Of a stretch of 64,000 bases of DNA, positions 19,458-27,570 are shown piece after piece. This stretch comes from Winogradskya consettensis (GTDB lineage: Bacteria > Actinomycetota > Actinomycetes > Mycobacteriales > Micromonosporaceae), in contig NZ_BOQP01000039.1 of NCBI RefSeq assembly GCF_018332715.1, forward strand, positions 1 to 64,000. The letters run 5' to 3'. The position numbers and the translations under genes were made by a program. How positions within the stretch are numbered: the first letter of the stretch is position 1; each line of letters opens with the position of its first letter. The notes beneath the pieces were generated by a model. That model was not told the origin of the DNA, made no database searches, and worked only from the letters and a program-made list of their open reading frames with translations.

Positions 19458-20141
19458 GTGCAGAATGCCCTGGTCATCGGTAACACCGACGGTATCGGTC
19501 TGGCTTTGACGCGGCGGTTGCTCGCCGGCGGGTGGGTGGTCACCGGGGTGTCGCGGCGCCCGGCCGTTCTCGACCATGAGGGGTACGCCCACCTGACCGC
19601 TGACGTGACCGCGGCGGACTTCGGTGCGGCGTTGGAGGGGGTCGGCGACGTGGACCTGTGTGTCTACGCCGCCGGGGTGGGGGAGATGCTCGACCTGGCT
19701 GACCTGGGAGCGCAGACCCGGGCGATCGAGGTCAACCTGGTCGGAGCCGCGCGGGCCGTCGAGGTGGTGGTGCCGCGGATGGTGGCGGCGGGGCGGGGGC
19801 ATTTCATCGGGCTGTCCAGCCTCTCGGACGTGATGGTGTCGCCGGAGGCCCCCGGGTACGCCGCTTCCAAGGCCGGGCTGAGCGCCTACCTGCTGTCGTT
19901 GTCGGCGGCGGTGCGCCCGCACGGGGTGGCGGTGAGCACGATCCGGTTCGGGTTCGTCGATACGAAGATGGCGAAGGGTGCGGTCAAGCCCATGATGATC
20001 ACGGTGGAGCGGGCTGTGGACGTGGTGCTGGGCTGTGTGCGTACCCGTGCTGTGGTGGTGTCCTTTCCCCGCCGGATGGCGGCGGCGGCCATGGTGTTGC
20101 GGCCGCTGCTCCGGGTGCAGGCGCGGCTGAGAAAGAGCTGA
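19458..20141 (+). CDS. short-chain dehydrogenase/reductase
   Basis: Encodes 227 residues. The Rossmann motif GNTDGIG at 8-14 is close to the classical TGxxxGIG. The catalytic YxxxK is Tyr134/Lys138 (YAASK), with Ser at about 120. 'CVYAAGVGEM' stands for the NNAG region. It is a NAD(P)H-dependent oxidoreductase of unknown substrate. The N-terminus fits the family when translated from GTG 19458. No pathway partner is adjacent: the lipoprotein is divergent and the next gene is a transporter with its own leader. Confidence 0.82.
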   Translation: MQNALVIGNTDGIGLALTRRLLAGGWVVTGVSRRPAVLDHEGYAHLTADVTAADFGAALEGVGDVDLCVYAAGVGEMLDLADLGAQTRAIEVNLVGAARAVEVVVPRMVAAGRGHFIGLSSLSDVMVSPEAPGYAASKAGLSAYLLSLSAAVRPHGVAVSTIRFGFVDTKMAKGAVKPMMITVERAVDVVLGCVRTRAVVVSFPRRMAAAAMVLRPLLRVQARLRKS

Positions 20142-20270
20142 GAGTACCCGGAAGTATTGCTCTGCGTAACAGTGCGTTCACGGACCTTGGTTAGGGTGAC
20201 CGAAATTTCCCCATTGCGGCTTATCTCCTGAGGGCCGCAACCAAGCCGAAACGGCTACGAAGGGACCATC

Positions 20271-22424
20271 ATGCCCACGCCGGAACGCACCGACGTAGAC
20301 AGGCCCCACCGCTGGCAGACCCTTGTCCATGACGACCTGCCCGCGTCGATCGTCGTGTTTCTCATCGCCATCCCGTTGTCGCTCGGCATCGCCGCGGCCT
20401 CGGGTGCCCCGCTGCTCGCGGGGCTCATCGCCGCTGTCGTCGGCGGCATCGTCGCCGGGGCGCTCAGCGGCGCCCCACTGCAGGTCAGCGGGCCCGCCGC
20501 CGGGCTGACCGTGATCGTTGCCGGCACCGTCGCGGACTTCGGGTGGGCCGCGACCACCGCGATCGTCGCCATGGCCGGGCTCGTGCAGCTCGCCCTGGGT
20601 GCGTTGCGGCTCGGTCGTGCCGCCCTCGCCCTCTCGCCGGCCGTCGTGCACGGCATGCTCGCCGGGATCGGCATCGTCATCGCGCTGAGCCAGGTGCACG
20701 TGGTGCTCGGTGGCGCCGCCCAGAGTTCCGCCTGGCACAACCTGCGCGAACTGCCCCGGCAGATCATCGGCAACCACGGGCCCGCCGTCATCGTCGGCGT
20801 CCTGACCATCGCGATCCTGCTGCTGTGGCCGCGGTTCGTGAAGACATCGCTGCTGCCCGCCGCGCTGATCGCGGTGACCGCCGCGACGCTGACGGCCTCG
20901 CTCGCCGGCTTCGACCTGGCCCGGGTGGACCTGCCCGCGAACCCGCTCGGCGAGCTCACCGTCCCGCGCTGGCCGGACGGCAGTGCCGGGGCGATCGCCA
21001 TGGCGGTCGTGACCATCGCGCTGGTCGCGAGCGTCGAGTCGCTGCTCTCCGCGGTCGCCGTGGACAAGCTGCATGAGGGCAAGCGCGCGGATCTCAACCG
21101 GGAACTGCTCGCCCAGGGCGCCGCCAACACGGTGTCCGGGGCGCTCGGCGGGCTGCCCGTCACCGGGGTGATCGTGCGCAGTTCCACGAACGTCGCAGCT
21201 GGGGCGCGTACCCGTGGCTCCGCGATCTTGCATGGGTTCTGGGTTGCGGTTTCTGTGCTCGTCCTCGGGGCGTTGCTGGAGCAGATCCCGCTCGCCGCGC
21301 TGGCCGCCGTGCTCGTCGTTGTCGGGTTGCGGCTGATCAGCCTGGCCCAGATCAAGGCGTACGCGCGGCATCGCGAACTGCCGACCTACCTGGTGACCGC
21401 GATCGGCGTCGTCTTCACCGACCTGCTCACCGGTGTCGCGCTGGGCATGGCCACCGCCGTCGTGTTCATGATCGGCCGCCTGGCCCGGTGCGAGATCACC
21501 CGGACGTCGCCGGCCGAGGGACAGTGGACTGTCGTCATCACCGGCACACTCGCCTTCCTCGGCGCCGGCCGGATCGCCCGCGAGCTCTCCACGGTCCCTC
21601 CCGGCGAGCGCGTCGAACTGGAACTGCACCTCGACTATCTCGACCAGGGGGCGTTCGAGGCGATTCAGGACTGGCGGGACGCGTACGAGCGCGGCGGCGG
21701 GCACGTGCACGTCCGCGAGGTGAGCGAGAGCTGGTTCCACCAGGCCACGGCCGGGCGGCTCGGCGGCGTCCGGTCCCAGGCCCGCCCGGCGCGTTACCTC
21801 GGCTCCTGGTCGCAGTGGGTCTCGATCAACGAACAGCGCGACGACGCCATGCAGGCCGGGATCGACGAGTTCGAGCGCAGCGTCGCGCCGCTGGTCCGTC
21901 CGCACCTGGCCGACCTGGCGCGGGACGGGCAGAAGCCGGAGCAGCTCTTCATCACGTGCGCCGACTCCCGGCTCGTGCCCAACATGATCACCACCAGCGG
22001 GCCCGGTGACCTGTTCTGCATTCGCAACGTCGGCAACATCGTGCCCGCGTACGGCTCCGGCGACGACTCGGTCGGCGCCGGCATCGAGTACGCGGTGGAC
22101 GTCCTCGGCGTCACCACGATCACGGTCTGCGGGCACTCCGGCTGCGGGGCCATACGCGCCCTGATGGGTGGAGCGGCCGGCTCGCCGTCGGCCCTGGGCT
22201 CCTGGCTGGCGGAAGCGCGCCTGTCCTCTTCGGACGGCATCTCGGAAGAGGACTGCATCACCGCGAACGTCGCGCAGCAGCTCGAGAACCTGCGTGGCTA
22301 TCCAAGTGTGCGCCGGGCGATGGCCGAGGAGCGGCTCACGCTTACCGGTCTCTACTTCGATTTAGCCGAAGCGCGGATGTACTCGGTAGCAGATGGAGTG
22401 CGTACACGTGTGAACGTGTCATAA
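20271..22424 (+). CDS. SulP-family anion transporter fused to beta-carbonic anhydrase
   Basis: Encodes 717 residues. Residues about 20-410 form the SulP transmembrane core ('PASIVVFLIAIPLSLGIAAA', 'LSGAPLQVSGPAAGL'), about 420-505 resemble a STAS region, and about 530-717 are a beta-class carbonic anhydrase with zinc ligands Cys563, His622 and Cys625 and Asp565 of the CADSR dyad. Mycobacterial Rv3273-type proteins have the same fusion. The likely role is bicarbonate uptake or export coupled to CO2/HCO3- conversion at the inner face; sulfate is possible. GAAGGGA precedes the ATG. Confidence 0.92.
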   Translation: MPTPERTDVDRPHRWQTLVHDDLPASIVVFLIAIPLSLGIAAASGAPLLAGLIAAVVGGIVAGALSGAPLQVSGPAAGLTVIVAGTVADFGWAATTAIVAMAGLVQLALGALRLGRAALALSPAVVHGMLAGIGIVIALSQVHVVLGGAAQSSAWHNLRELPRQIIGNHGPAVIVGVLTIAILLLWPRFVKTSLLPAALIAVTAATLTASLAGFDLARVDLPANPLGELTVPRWPDGSAGAIAMAVVTIALVASVESLLSAVAVDKLHEGKRADLNRELLAQGAANTVSGALGGLPVTGVIVRSSTNVAAGARTRGSAILHGFWVAVSVLVLGALLEQIPLAALAAVLVVVGLRLISLAQIKAYARHRELPTYLVTAIGVVFTDLLTGVALGMATAVVFMIGRLARCEITRTSPAEGQWTVVITGTLAFLGAGRIARELSTVPPGERVELELHLDYLDQGAFEAIQDWRDAYERGGGHVHVREVSESWFHQATAGRLGGVRSQARPARYLGSWSQWVSINEQRDDAMQAGIDEFERSVAPLVRPHLADLARDGQKPEQLFITCADSRLVPNMITTSGPGDLFCIRNVGNIVPAYGSGDDSVGAGIEYAVDVLGVTTITVCGHSGCGAIRALMGGAAGSPSALGSWLAEARLSSSDGISEEDCITANVAQQLENLRGYPSVRRAMAEERLTLTGLYFDLAEARMYSVADGVRTRVNVS

Positions 22425-22501
22425 ATCTGCAATCTTTGTGCCAATAGTGCAATCGCCATTGAGGTCCGCCCGCGGAGCGCCCAAGGTGAAGTCGGCGAAG
22501 G

Positions 22502-22756
22502 GTGACTTCATTGACCATTGCGGAGCAGATGGTGCGGGCGGGCGACGTCGTCCTGGTGGGACGAGCGGCGAGCGTCCAGTTCGCGGGGCCCGCCGGCTTC
22601 GCCTTCCGCGTGGTCGATGTGGACTCCCGCCCGACCTATGACGGCTGGGTCTGGCTGGACGGTTACCAGCTCGACCGGACGGGCCGTCCCGTGCTGCGCC
22701 GCAAAATCTTCGTCCGAGAGGCCGGTTTACGCCGGCCGCGGCCCAGGACAGCATGA
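22502..22756 (+). CDS. small hypothetical protein, tandem paralogue 1
   Basis: Encodes 84 residues from the GTG at 22502, or 75 from an ATG at 22529. No family was recognised. The core contains VGRAASVQF, 'SRPTYDGWVWLDGYQLDR' and a basic tail. The next gene, 3 nt downstream, encodes a clear paralogue, which supports both as real genes. There is no signal peptide or membrane segment; the alternating hydrophobic pattern suggests a small beta barrel (SH3/OB-like), which is inference. Confidence 0.7.
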   Translation: MTSLTIAEQMVRAGDVVLVGRAASVQFAGPAGFAFRVVDVDSRPTYDGWVWLDGYQLDRTGRPVLRRKIFVREAGLRRPRPRTA

Positions 22757-22759
22757 GAC

Positions 22760-22996
22760 ATGGGTGATTTGAAGGCGGGTGGCGTCGTCCACGTCGGGCG
22801 GGCCGCCAGCGTCCAGTTCACGGGCCCCGCCAGTTTCGACTTCCGCATCATCGCCGTCGACTCCCGCCCCACCTACAACGGATGGGTCTGGCTCGACGGT
22901 TACCAGCTCGACCGTCGTGGCCAGGCACAGCACCGGCGGCGCATCTTCGTGTGCGCCGCCGGTCTGCGTCCCGCCGTCATTCCCGAGACGGCCTGA
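22760..22996 (+). CDS. small hypothetical protein, tandem paralogue 2
   Basis: Encodes 78 residues. It shares VGRAASVQF, 'SRPTYNGWVWLDGYQLDR' and 'RRxIFV' with the preceding gene; divergence is greatest at both ends. The ATG lies 3 nt after the stop of the first copy, so the pair is probably co-translated. It is convergent with the leftward gene ending at 23000. Function unknown. Confidence 0.72.
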   Translation: MGDLKAGGVVHVGRAASVQFTGPASFDFRIIAVDSRPTYNGWVWLDGYQLDRRGQAQHRRRIFVCAAGLRPAVIPETA

Positions 22997-22999
22997 GCC

Positions 23000-24112
23000 C
23001 TATTTGTTTGCAGGGACCCACGTGCTCTGGTCGGCGTAGTCGAGCGGCTTGATGCCCTCGGCGACCTTGCGGACCTCGTCGACGGAGAGCGAGTTGTTCC
23101 AGCCGCCCACGTCGATCGTGTAGCCACCGTCGATGATCGTGCAGGACGGCAGCTCGGGGTAGCAGTGCACGCCGTCCTTGCCGACGATGTCCGAGTCCTT
23201 CGGATCGCCCTTCATCACCAGGATCTTGAGGCTGTCGGGCAGCACCTCGTCGATCCGGGTGGCGGAGTCCTGCACGGGACCGTGGTGCAGCCAGACCTGC
23301 GACACGACGGGGCTCGAGGTAGCGCTCACCTGATCGACCGCGACGGTCTGCCAGCCCTCCGGCACGTACGACAGGGTGTACGGCACCTTGAGCTCGCGCT
23401 TCGCGGCCGTTGTCAGCCCCGCGGCGACCTTCACGACATCGGCTCGGGAGATGTCCTTCTTGCCGTAGTTGGGCAGGAAGGTGGCCCAGGAGTTGTCGGC
23501 ATACTGCCAGGCAAGCGCGGCCCGCAGCCACTGCTTGTCCGCCTGGACCGGGGACTTGAAGGTCCAGTCCTGCCCGAGGGCGGGACGGCCGGCCACCTTG
23601 GTCGAATACTGATCGCCGATGACCAGCGTCGTGTCGCCGAGCGTGCCGCCGAACAGGGCCGGGTCGTAGACGCCCTTGTTGTAGACGGTGATCTCGCCGT
23701 CCCTGATGCCGTCCTGGTCCGCGTTGTCCTGATAGACGGGCAGGACCGCGTAGCCCTCGGTGATCCGCGAGACCGGGCCCACCCGGTAGGCGCCCGTGCG
23801 ATAGCCGGCCAGCTTCGTGGTGAAGTCGACCTTGCGAACCGGCAGCGCGGACTTCTGCGGCTCGGGGAACGCCGCCGACGAGGCCTGCGGCAGCGGTTGA
23901 GCGGCGGCCTGCCCGCCACCGCTGGGTGCATCGAGCGTGGTGACCGCGGTGATGGCGAGCGCTGCGAAAACGGCGGCGCCGCTCAGCACCGTGGCGGCCG
24001 TGCGCCTGGTCCGGATGCGCCCGGCCTGCGCGATGATGTCGTCAGTTGTCGTGCGCGATTCCGGCGCCGTGTCACGCACCGATTTCAACACGTCCTGAAT
24101 GTGATAGGACAT
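23000..24112 (-). CDS. single-pass membrane protein, putative regulator partner of SigE-like sigma factor
   Basis: Encodes 370 residues: a short cytosolic N-terminus (1-38), one transmembrane helix at about 39-60 ('TVLSGAAVFAALAITAV') and a large extracytoplasmic domain. The ATG at 24112 overlaps the 3' end of the sigma-factor gene by 41 nt, and GAGAGGAG precedes it, so the two are co-translated. Position and topology are those of an anti-sigma factor, but no zinc-binding HxxxCxxC motif is visible. It may instead be a sigma-dependent envelope protein, so the role is inferred only. Confidence 0.75.
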   Translation of the reverse strand: MSYHIQDVLKSVRDTAPESRTTTDDIIAQAGRIRTRRTAATVLSGAAVFAALAITAVTTLDAPSGGGQAAAQPLPQASSAAFPEPQKSALPVRKVDFTTKLAGYRTGAYRVGPVSRITEGYAVLPVYQDNADQDGIRDGEITVYNKGVYDPALFGGTLGDTTLVIGDQYSTKVAGRPALGQDWTFKSPVQADKQWLRAALAWQYADNSWATFLPNYGKKDISRADVVKVAAGLTTAAKRELKVPYTLSYVPEGWQTVAVDQVSATSSPVVSQVWLHHGPVQDSATRIDEVLPDSLKILVMKGDPKDSDIVGKDGVHCYPELPSCTIIDGGYTIDVGGWNNSLSVDEVRKVAEGIKPLDYADQSTWVPANK

Positions 24113-24626
24113 GGTCGCTCCTCTCGTCTGCTTGCAGGGTGATGTCATCGGCGGCCAGAACGGTCCGCAGCGTGTTCAGTCCCCGCGCGCACTGGCTCTT
24201 GACGGTGCCGGGCCGGCACCCCAGGACCTCGGCGGTCTCCTCGACGCTGAGGCCCTCGAGGAACCTCAGCACCAGCACCGCCCGCTGCCGTTTCGGCACA
24301 CGTCCCAGAGCCGCCTGCAGCCGCAGCCGCTCATCGGTCTTCCCGGCATGATCAGGCACGGCAACATCGGGCAACGCATCCCCGGCCGACCGCTCCCGCC
24401 GCCACGGCCGCCGCTTCTCCCCGATCGCCGCCCGCACCACCATCGTGCGCGAATAGGCCTCCGGCGAGGCAACCTTGCCCCAGCGCAGATAGAGCCGGGC
24501 CAGACTGCCAGAAACAGCATCCTCCGCGGTCTGCCAGTCCCCACACGTCACATACGCCAGCGAACGCAGCGACTCCGACCGGTTGCGAACGAACTCGCGG
24601 AAGCTCTCGGTCTCCTTGGCATCCAC
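24072..24626 (-). CDS. SigE family ECF RNA polymerase sigma factor
   Basis: Encodes 184 residues from the GTG at 24626 (VDAKETESFREFV). Region 2 is 'SFREFVRNRSESLRSLAYV' through 'TAEDAVSGSLARLYLRWG'. Region 4 is 'RVPKRQRAVLVLRFLEGLS' with HTH 'EETAEVLGCRPGTVKSQCAR'. AGGGAG is about 10 nt upstream. This is the actinobacterial SigE-type ECF group, which directs RNA polymerase to stress-type promoters. An upstream in-frame TTG/ATG extension is possible but has no family similarity. It is co-translated with the membrane partner downstream. Confidence 0.9.
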   Translation of the reverse strand: MDAKETESFREFVRNRSESLRSLAYVTCGDWQTAEDAVSGSLARLYLRWGKVASPEAYSRTMVVRAAIGEKRRPWRRERSAGDALPDVAVPDHAGKTDERLRLQAALGRVPKRQRAVLVLRFLEGLSVEETAEVLGCRPGTVKSQCARGLNTLRTVLAADDITLQADERSDHVLSHSGRVEIGA

Positions 24627-24865
24627 TCGGTCGTATCTCCCTTCGTCGCCGGTAAGAGGAGCCCCGCGCCCCGAAGAGTTGCACGCACCGCACAACTTTC
24701 TCAGACACCTTTGCTGTCGCGAGGTGCATCAGGCCGTGCAACCACCGGTCAGGTCGCCGAGCATCCGCAGCTGGGTCCTCGGATGCGGACAGGGCCGCAG
24801 TGTTTGCCACTCCCCCTGGAAGCCCGCGACCTCGGGGTACGGGGTGCACCCTCGGCCTCGCGGCC

Positions 24866-24877
24866 GCCCCCTGACCC
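24866..24877. repeat. 12-bp direct repeat, left target-site duplication
   Basis: GCCCCCTGACCC abuts the left inverted repeat and is repeated exactly at 26416-26427. The size fits IS4-family target duplications. Confidence 0.85.
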
Positions 24878-24897
24878 AATGCCGTTCAGATAGGGCC
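24878..24897. repeat. IS left inverted repeat
   Basis: 20-bp terminal repeat, complementary to 26396-26415 with one mismatch. Confidence 0.9.
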
Positions 24898-24957
24898 TCG
24901 GTCGAGGTCAGCGTGGTGAGCTGACGTCGAGCGTGGTGGTCGGTACGGTTTCGGGCC

Positions 24958-26208
24958 GTGACGTCATCGGTGGTAGAGGCAGAGGACGGGCCGTGGGGCC
25001 GGTTGACCGACCACATCGGATTGGGTGTGGTGTCTGCCCGGTTCGACCGTGACCTGCTCGAAGAGGTCCTCAACCGCACCGGCCGGAAAGAGAAACGGTC
25101 GCGTCGGCTGCCCGCGCATGTGATGATCCGTTACGTCATCGCGATGGGCTTGTTCGCCGCGGAGTCCTATGACGAGGTGATGCGCCGGCTGGTCGGTAAC
25201 CTGCGCCGGCTCGGTTCGTGGGACGACGACTGGCAGGTCCCGACCAAGTCCGCGATCACCCAGGCCCGCCAGCGCCTCGGTGCGGAACCGATGAAAGCGC
25301 TGTTCGAGCGGGCTGCGGTGCCCGTCGCGGGCCCCGGGACCAAAGGTGCCTGGCTGGCCCGGCGCCGGTTGATGGCGATCGACGCGACTAGCTTCGACGT
25401 CGCTGACACCGAGCAGAACGTGGAACGTTTTGGCCGGATGGGCTCGGGCCCGAAAGCGTCGGCGTATCCGAAACTGCATGTCGCCGCGCTGGCCGAATGC
25501 GGCAGCCACGCTGTTGTCGGCGCCGTGCTGGGTGGCTGCCGAACCGGGGAACGCACCCTGGCCGCCGACCTGTCCGGCACAGTGGGCCCGGACATGCTGG
25601 TGATGGCCGACGCCGGCCTCTACTCCTTCGAACTGTTCAGCACCGTCGCTGCCACCGGCGCCGATCTGGCCTGGCGGATCGGGGCGTCGGTATCGGTCGG
25701 TGTGCTGCGCTGGCTGTCCGACGGCTCCTACCACGCATTGATCTACGCCCCCGGCCTCAGCGCGGCCCGCCGGGCACGACTGGTCGAGCAAGCCCGCGCC
25801 GGCCAGGACATTCCCGCCGAGGTGGCCCGCCTGGTAAGGGTGGTCGAGTACACGGTCCCGGACCGAAATCCCGACGGTGGCCTGATCGTCGTTGTCACCA
25901 CCGTCACCGACCCCCACGACATCCCCGCCACCGATCTGGCCGGGGCATATCACCAACGCTGGGAAGAAGAAACCGCGTTCGACGAGATCAAAACCGACCT
26001 CCGCGGTCGCGGGGAGATCCTCCACTCGAAGACCCCGGACCTGGTCGAACAACAACTCTGGGGCCTGCTCCTGGCCCACTACGCCATCCGCGCGCTCCTG
26101 CTGCAGGCCGCCGATCCGGCCGGCTACGACCCGGACCGGATGTCGTTCGTCAAAGGCCTACGGGTCGTGCGCCGCCAGGTCACCGACCAGGCGGCCATCA
26201 CCCCCTGA
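24958..26208 (+). CDS. IS4-family DDE transposase, C-terminus displaced to the +1 frame
   Basis: Encodes 416 residues in this frame. The DDE residues are Asp142 (AIDATSFD), Asp218 (VMADAGLYS) and Glu338 within the YREK signature (Tyr331, Arg334, Glu338, Lys345), so the catalytic core is intact. The frame stops at ...ACC CCC TGA. The expected family C-terminus ('LKRARHNSYRVKRPTDR') continues in the +1 frame to a stop at 26405-26407. Removing one C from the C5 run at about 26201-26205 restores one ORF. This is either a one-base insertion that truncates the protein or a +1 recoding site. GTG start at 24958. Confidence 0.88.
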   Translation: MTSSVVEAEDGPWGRLTDHIGLGVVSARFDRDLLEEVLNRTGRKEKRSRRLPAHVMIRYVIAMGLFAAESYDEVMRRLVGNLRRLGSWDDDWQVPTKSAITQARQRLGAEPMKALFERAAVPVAGPGTKGAWLARRRLMAIDATSFDVADTEQNVERFGRMGSGPKASAYPKLHVAALAECGSHAVVGAVLGGCRTGERTLAADLSGTVGPDMLVMADAGLYSFELFSTVAATGADLAWRIGASVSVGVLRWLSDGSYHALIYAPGLSAARRARLVEQARAGQDIPAEVARLVRVVEYTVPDRNPDGGLIVVVTTVTDPHDIPATDLAGAYHQRWEEETAFDEIKTDLRGRGEILHSKTPDLVEQQLWGLLLAHYAIRALLLQAADPAGYDPDRMSFVKGLRVVRRQVTDQAAITP

Positions 26209-26395
26209 GCACCTTTACGCAGCCCTCGACGAGGCGCTCACCGAAATCCGGTCCCAGCCCAACCCGCCACGACGGCAACGAAGTCGCCCCCGCGTCCTCA
26301 AACGCGCCCGCCACAACTCCTACCGCGTCAAACGCCCCACCGACCGCATCGTCCGCCACCCCGAACCAGCGGCACCGCTACTGACCTGCCCAAGC

Positions 26396-26415
26396 GGCCT
26401 TATCTGAACGGCATT
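26396..26415. repeat. IS right inverted repeat
   Basis: Complement of the left end with one mismatch; it overlaps the +1-frame stop codon of the transposase. Confidence 0.9.
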
Positions 26416-26427
26416 GCCCCCTGACCC
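26416..26427. repeat. 12-bp direct repeat, right target-site duplication
   Basis: GCCCCCTGACCC, identical to 24866-24877. Confidence 0.85.
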
Positions 26428-26604
26428 GTCCACGTGTCACTTCGAACGGGCCCGGCAATCATCGCCTTCCCAGAATCCTCCCACCGCCACTTCACTCCTA
26501 TCCGAACACTCGCCATTTGCCATTCAAAACCGTGTGATCTCCCTCAACCCGACAATGGCACACCCATCCTTCCGATCATGGGACCCGTTGAGGAGGATCA
26601 AGGA

Positions 26605-26967
26605 ATGAGATATGTGCAGGGAGAGATCTTCACGCTAATTGAATTGGCGTGGATGCGTGACCCGACACGGCGCCGGAACTACTCTGCGGCAACCGAGGCT
26701 TTCCGGCGTGAGCACCGAGTTCGCAGGGCTTTCGGGAAAGCACTTGGCCATACCGCTCGGCTGCGGCGTGACTCTCCCGAGGCTCAGACACCGGATGGCA
26801 AGGTAATGTGGATCGAGGCCGCACGCGCGTTGTTTCGTGACGCGAACACCAGCCGCGCGCAGGCCGACGCCGAATACGAGCGTGAACGCAGGCGTGCTGC
26901 CGGCGACCTGTTCGACTGGGGCCGTTTCACCAACCGCTGGCGAGCGAAGTACGCCGCCGCCTGCTAA
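26605..26967 (+). CDS. hypothetical protein, basic and helical
   Basis: Encodes 120 residues, beginning MRYVQGEIFTLIELAWMRD. No family was recognised. The sequence is rich in Arg, Glu and Ala and is predicted helical throughout, with a probable coiled coil near 'AQADAEYERERRRAAG'. AGGAGG at 26591-26596 gives a good ribosome binding site 8 nt before the ATG, the main evidence that it is real. Its G+C is lower at the start than in neighbouring genes. It lies between the IS and a minisatellite tract, so it could belong to a decayed mobile segment. Confidence 0.6.
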   Translation: MRYVQGEIFTLIELAWMRDPTRRRNYSAATEAFRREHRVRRAFGKALGHTARLRRDSPEAQTPDGKVMWIEAARALFRDANTSRAQADAEYERERRRAAGDLFDWGRFTNRWRAKYAAAC

Positions 26968-26982
26968 CCCACCAACAATGGA

Positions 26983-27140
26983 CCGCCCCGACCGCCCCGA
27001 CCGCCCCGACCGCCCCGACCGCCCCGACCGCCCCGACCGCCCCGACCGCCCCGGCGCCCTGGCCGCCCCGGCGCCCTGGCCGCCCCGGCGCCCTGGCCGC
27101 CCCGGCGCCCCGACCGCCCCGGCGCCCCGACCGCCCGACC
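26983..27140. repeat. compound minisatellite: 9-nt then 17-nt units
   Basis: CCGCCCCGA is repeated at 9-nt steps from 26983 to about 27054 (8 units). GGCGCCCTGGCCGCCCC-type units of 17 nt then start at 27053, 27070, 27087, 27104 and 27121. The tract starts 16 nt after the stop of the gene at 26605-26967. Confidence 0.85.
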
Positions 27141-27434
27141 GCCCTGGCCGCCACTGTGACGCGACACGTGTTCACCTCCGATCCTTTCTAGACCTTTCCT
27201 CGGGCCGTTCCTGACCACGGCCCCGGAGCTCGCCGCAAGCAGCGGCCGCCACGCACCACGTTGCCGCAATCCTCATGGCGGCTACCGGCGAACTCCTACA
27301 CGCCGGACACGCCGTCGGAGGCATACACGCGTGGCCCACTGTCGCGATCGGAGGCATCAGCGGCGTGGCCTCTGCCGCGAGAAGGTGGCCCGACAGCCGG
27401 GCTATGCCCTGCCTTGACGCGCGCGACGACCTCC

Positions 27435-27570
27435 CACGTCCGCGCGACACGTCCGCGCGACACGTCCGCGCGACACGTCCGCGCGACACGTCCGCGCGAC
27501 ACGTCCGCGCGACACGTCCGCGCGACACGTCCGCGCGACACGTCCGCGCGACACGTCCGCGCGACCTGCC
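27435..27570. repeat. 13-nt tandem repeat, 9 perfect units
   Basis: GCGCGACACGTCC is repeated without change from 27442 through 27558, with partial units on each side. Because 13 is not a multiple of three, every frame through it gives a 13-residue repeat (RDTSARHV... or DVSRGRVART...); these are not evidence for a protein. Confidence 0.9.

Larger units (their letters stand above)
24878..26415 (+). mobile_element. complete IS4-family insertion sequence, 1,538 bp
   Basis: The terminal inverted repeats are 24878-24897 (AATGCCGTTCAGATAGGGCC) and 26396-26415 (GGCCTTATCTGAACGGCATT), with 19 of 20 positions matching. One transposase gene fills the element. It is flanked by the same 12-bp sequence on both sides, so the empty site can be rebuilt exactly and the insertion is likely recent. 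It sits in the intergenic region upstream of the SigE-like gene and about 190 bp before the small gene at 26605, so it may separate those genes from promoters. Confidence 0.93.

Noticed and set aside
24111..24893. Rightward ORF over the sigma-factor gene
   Set aside because: Antisense to a well-supported sigma factor and Arg/Pro-rich without domains.
26837..27214. ORF with DRP repeats (PDRPDRPDRP)
   Set aside because: Overlaps the supported gene at 26605-26967 in another frame, and the repeat is a translation of the 9-nt minisatellite.
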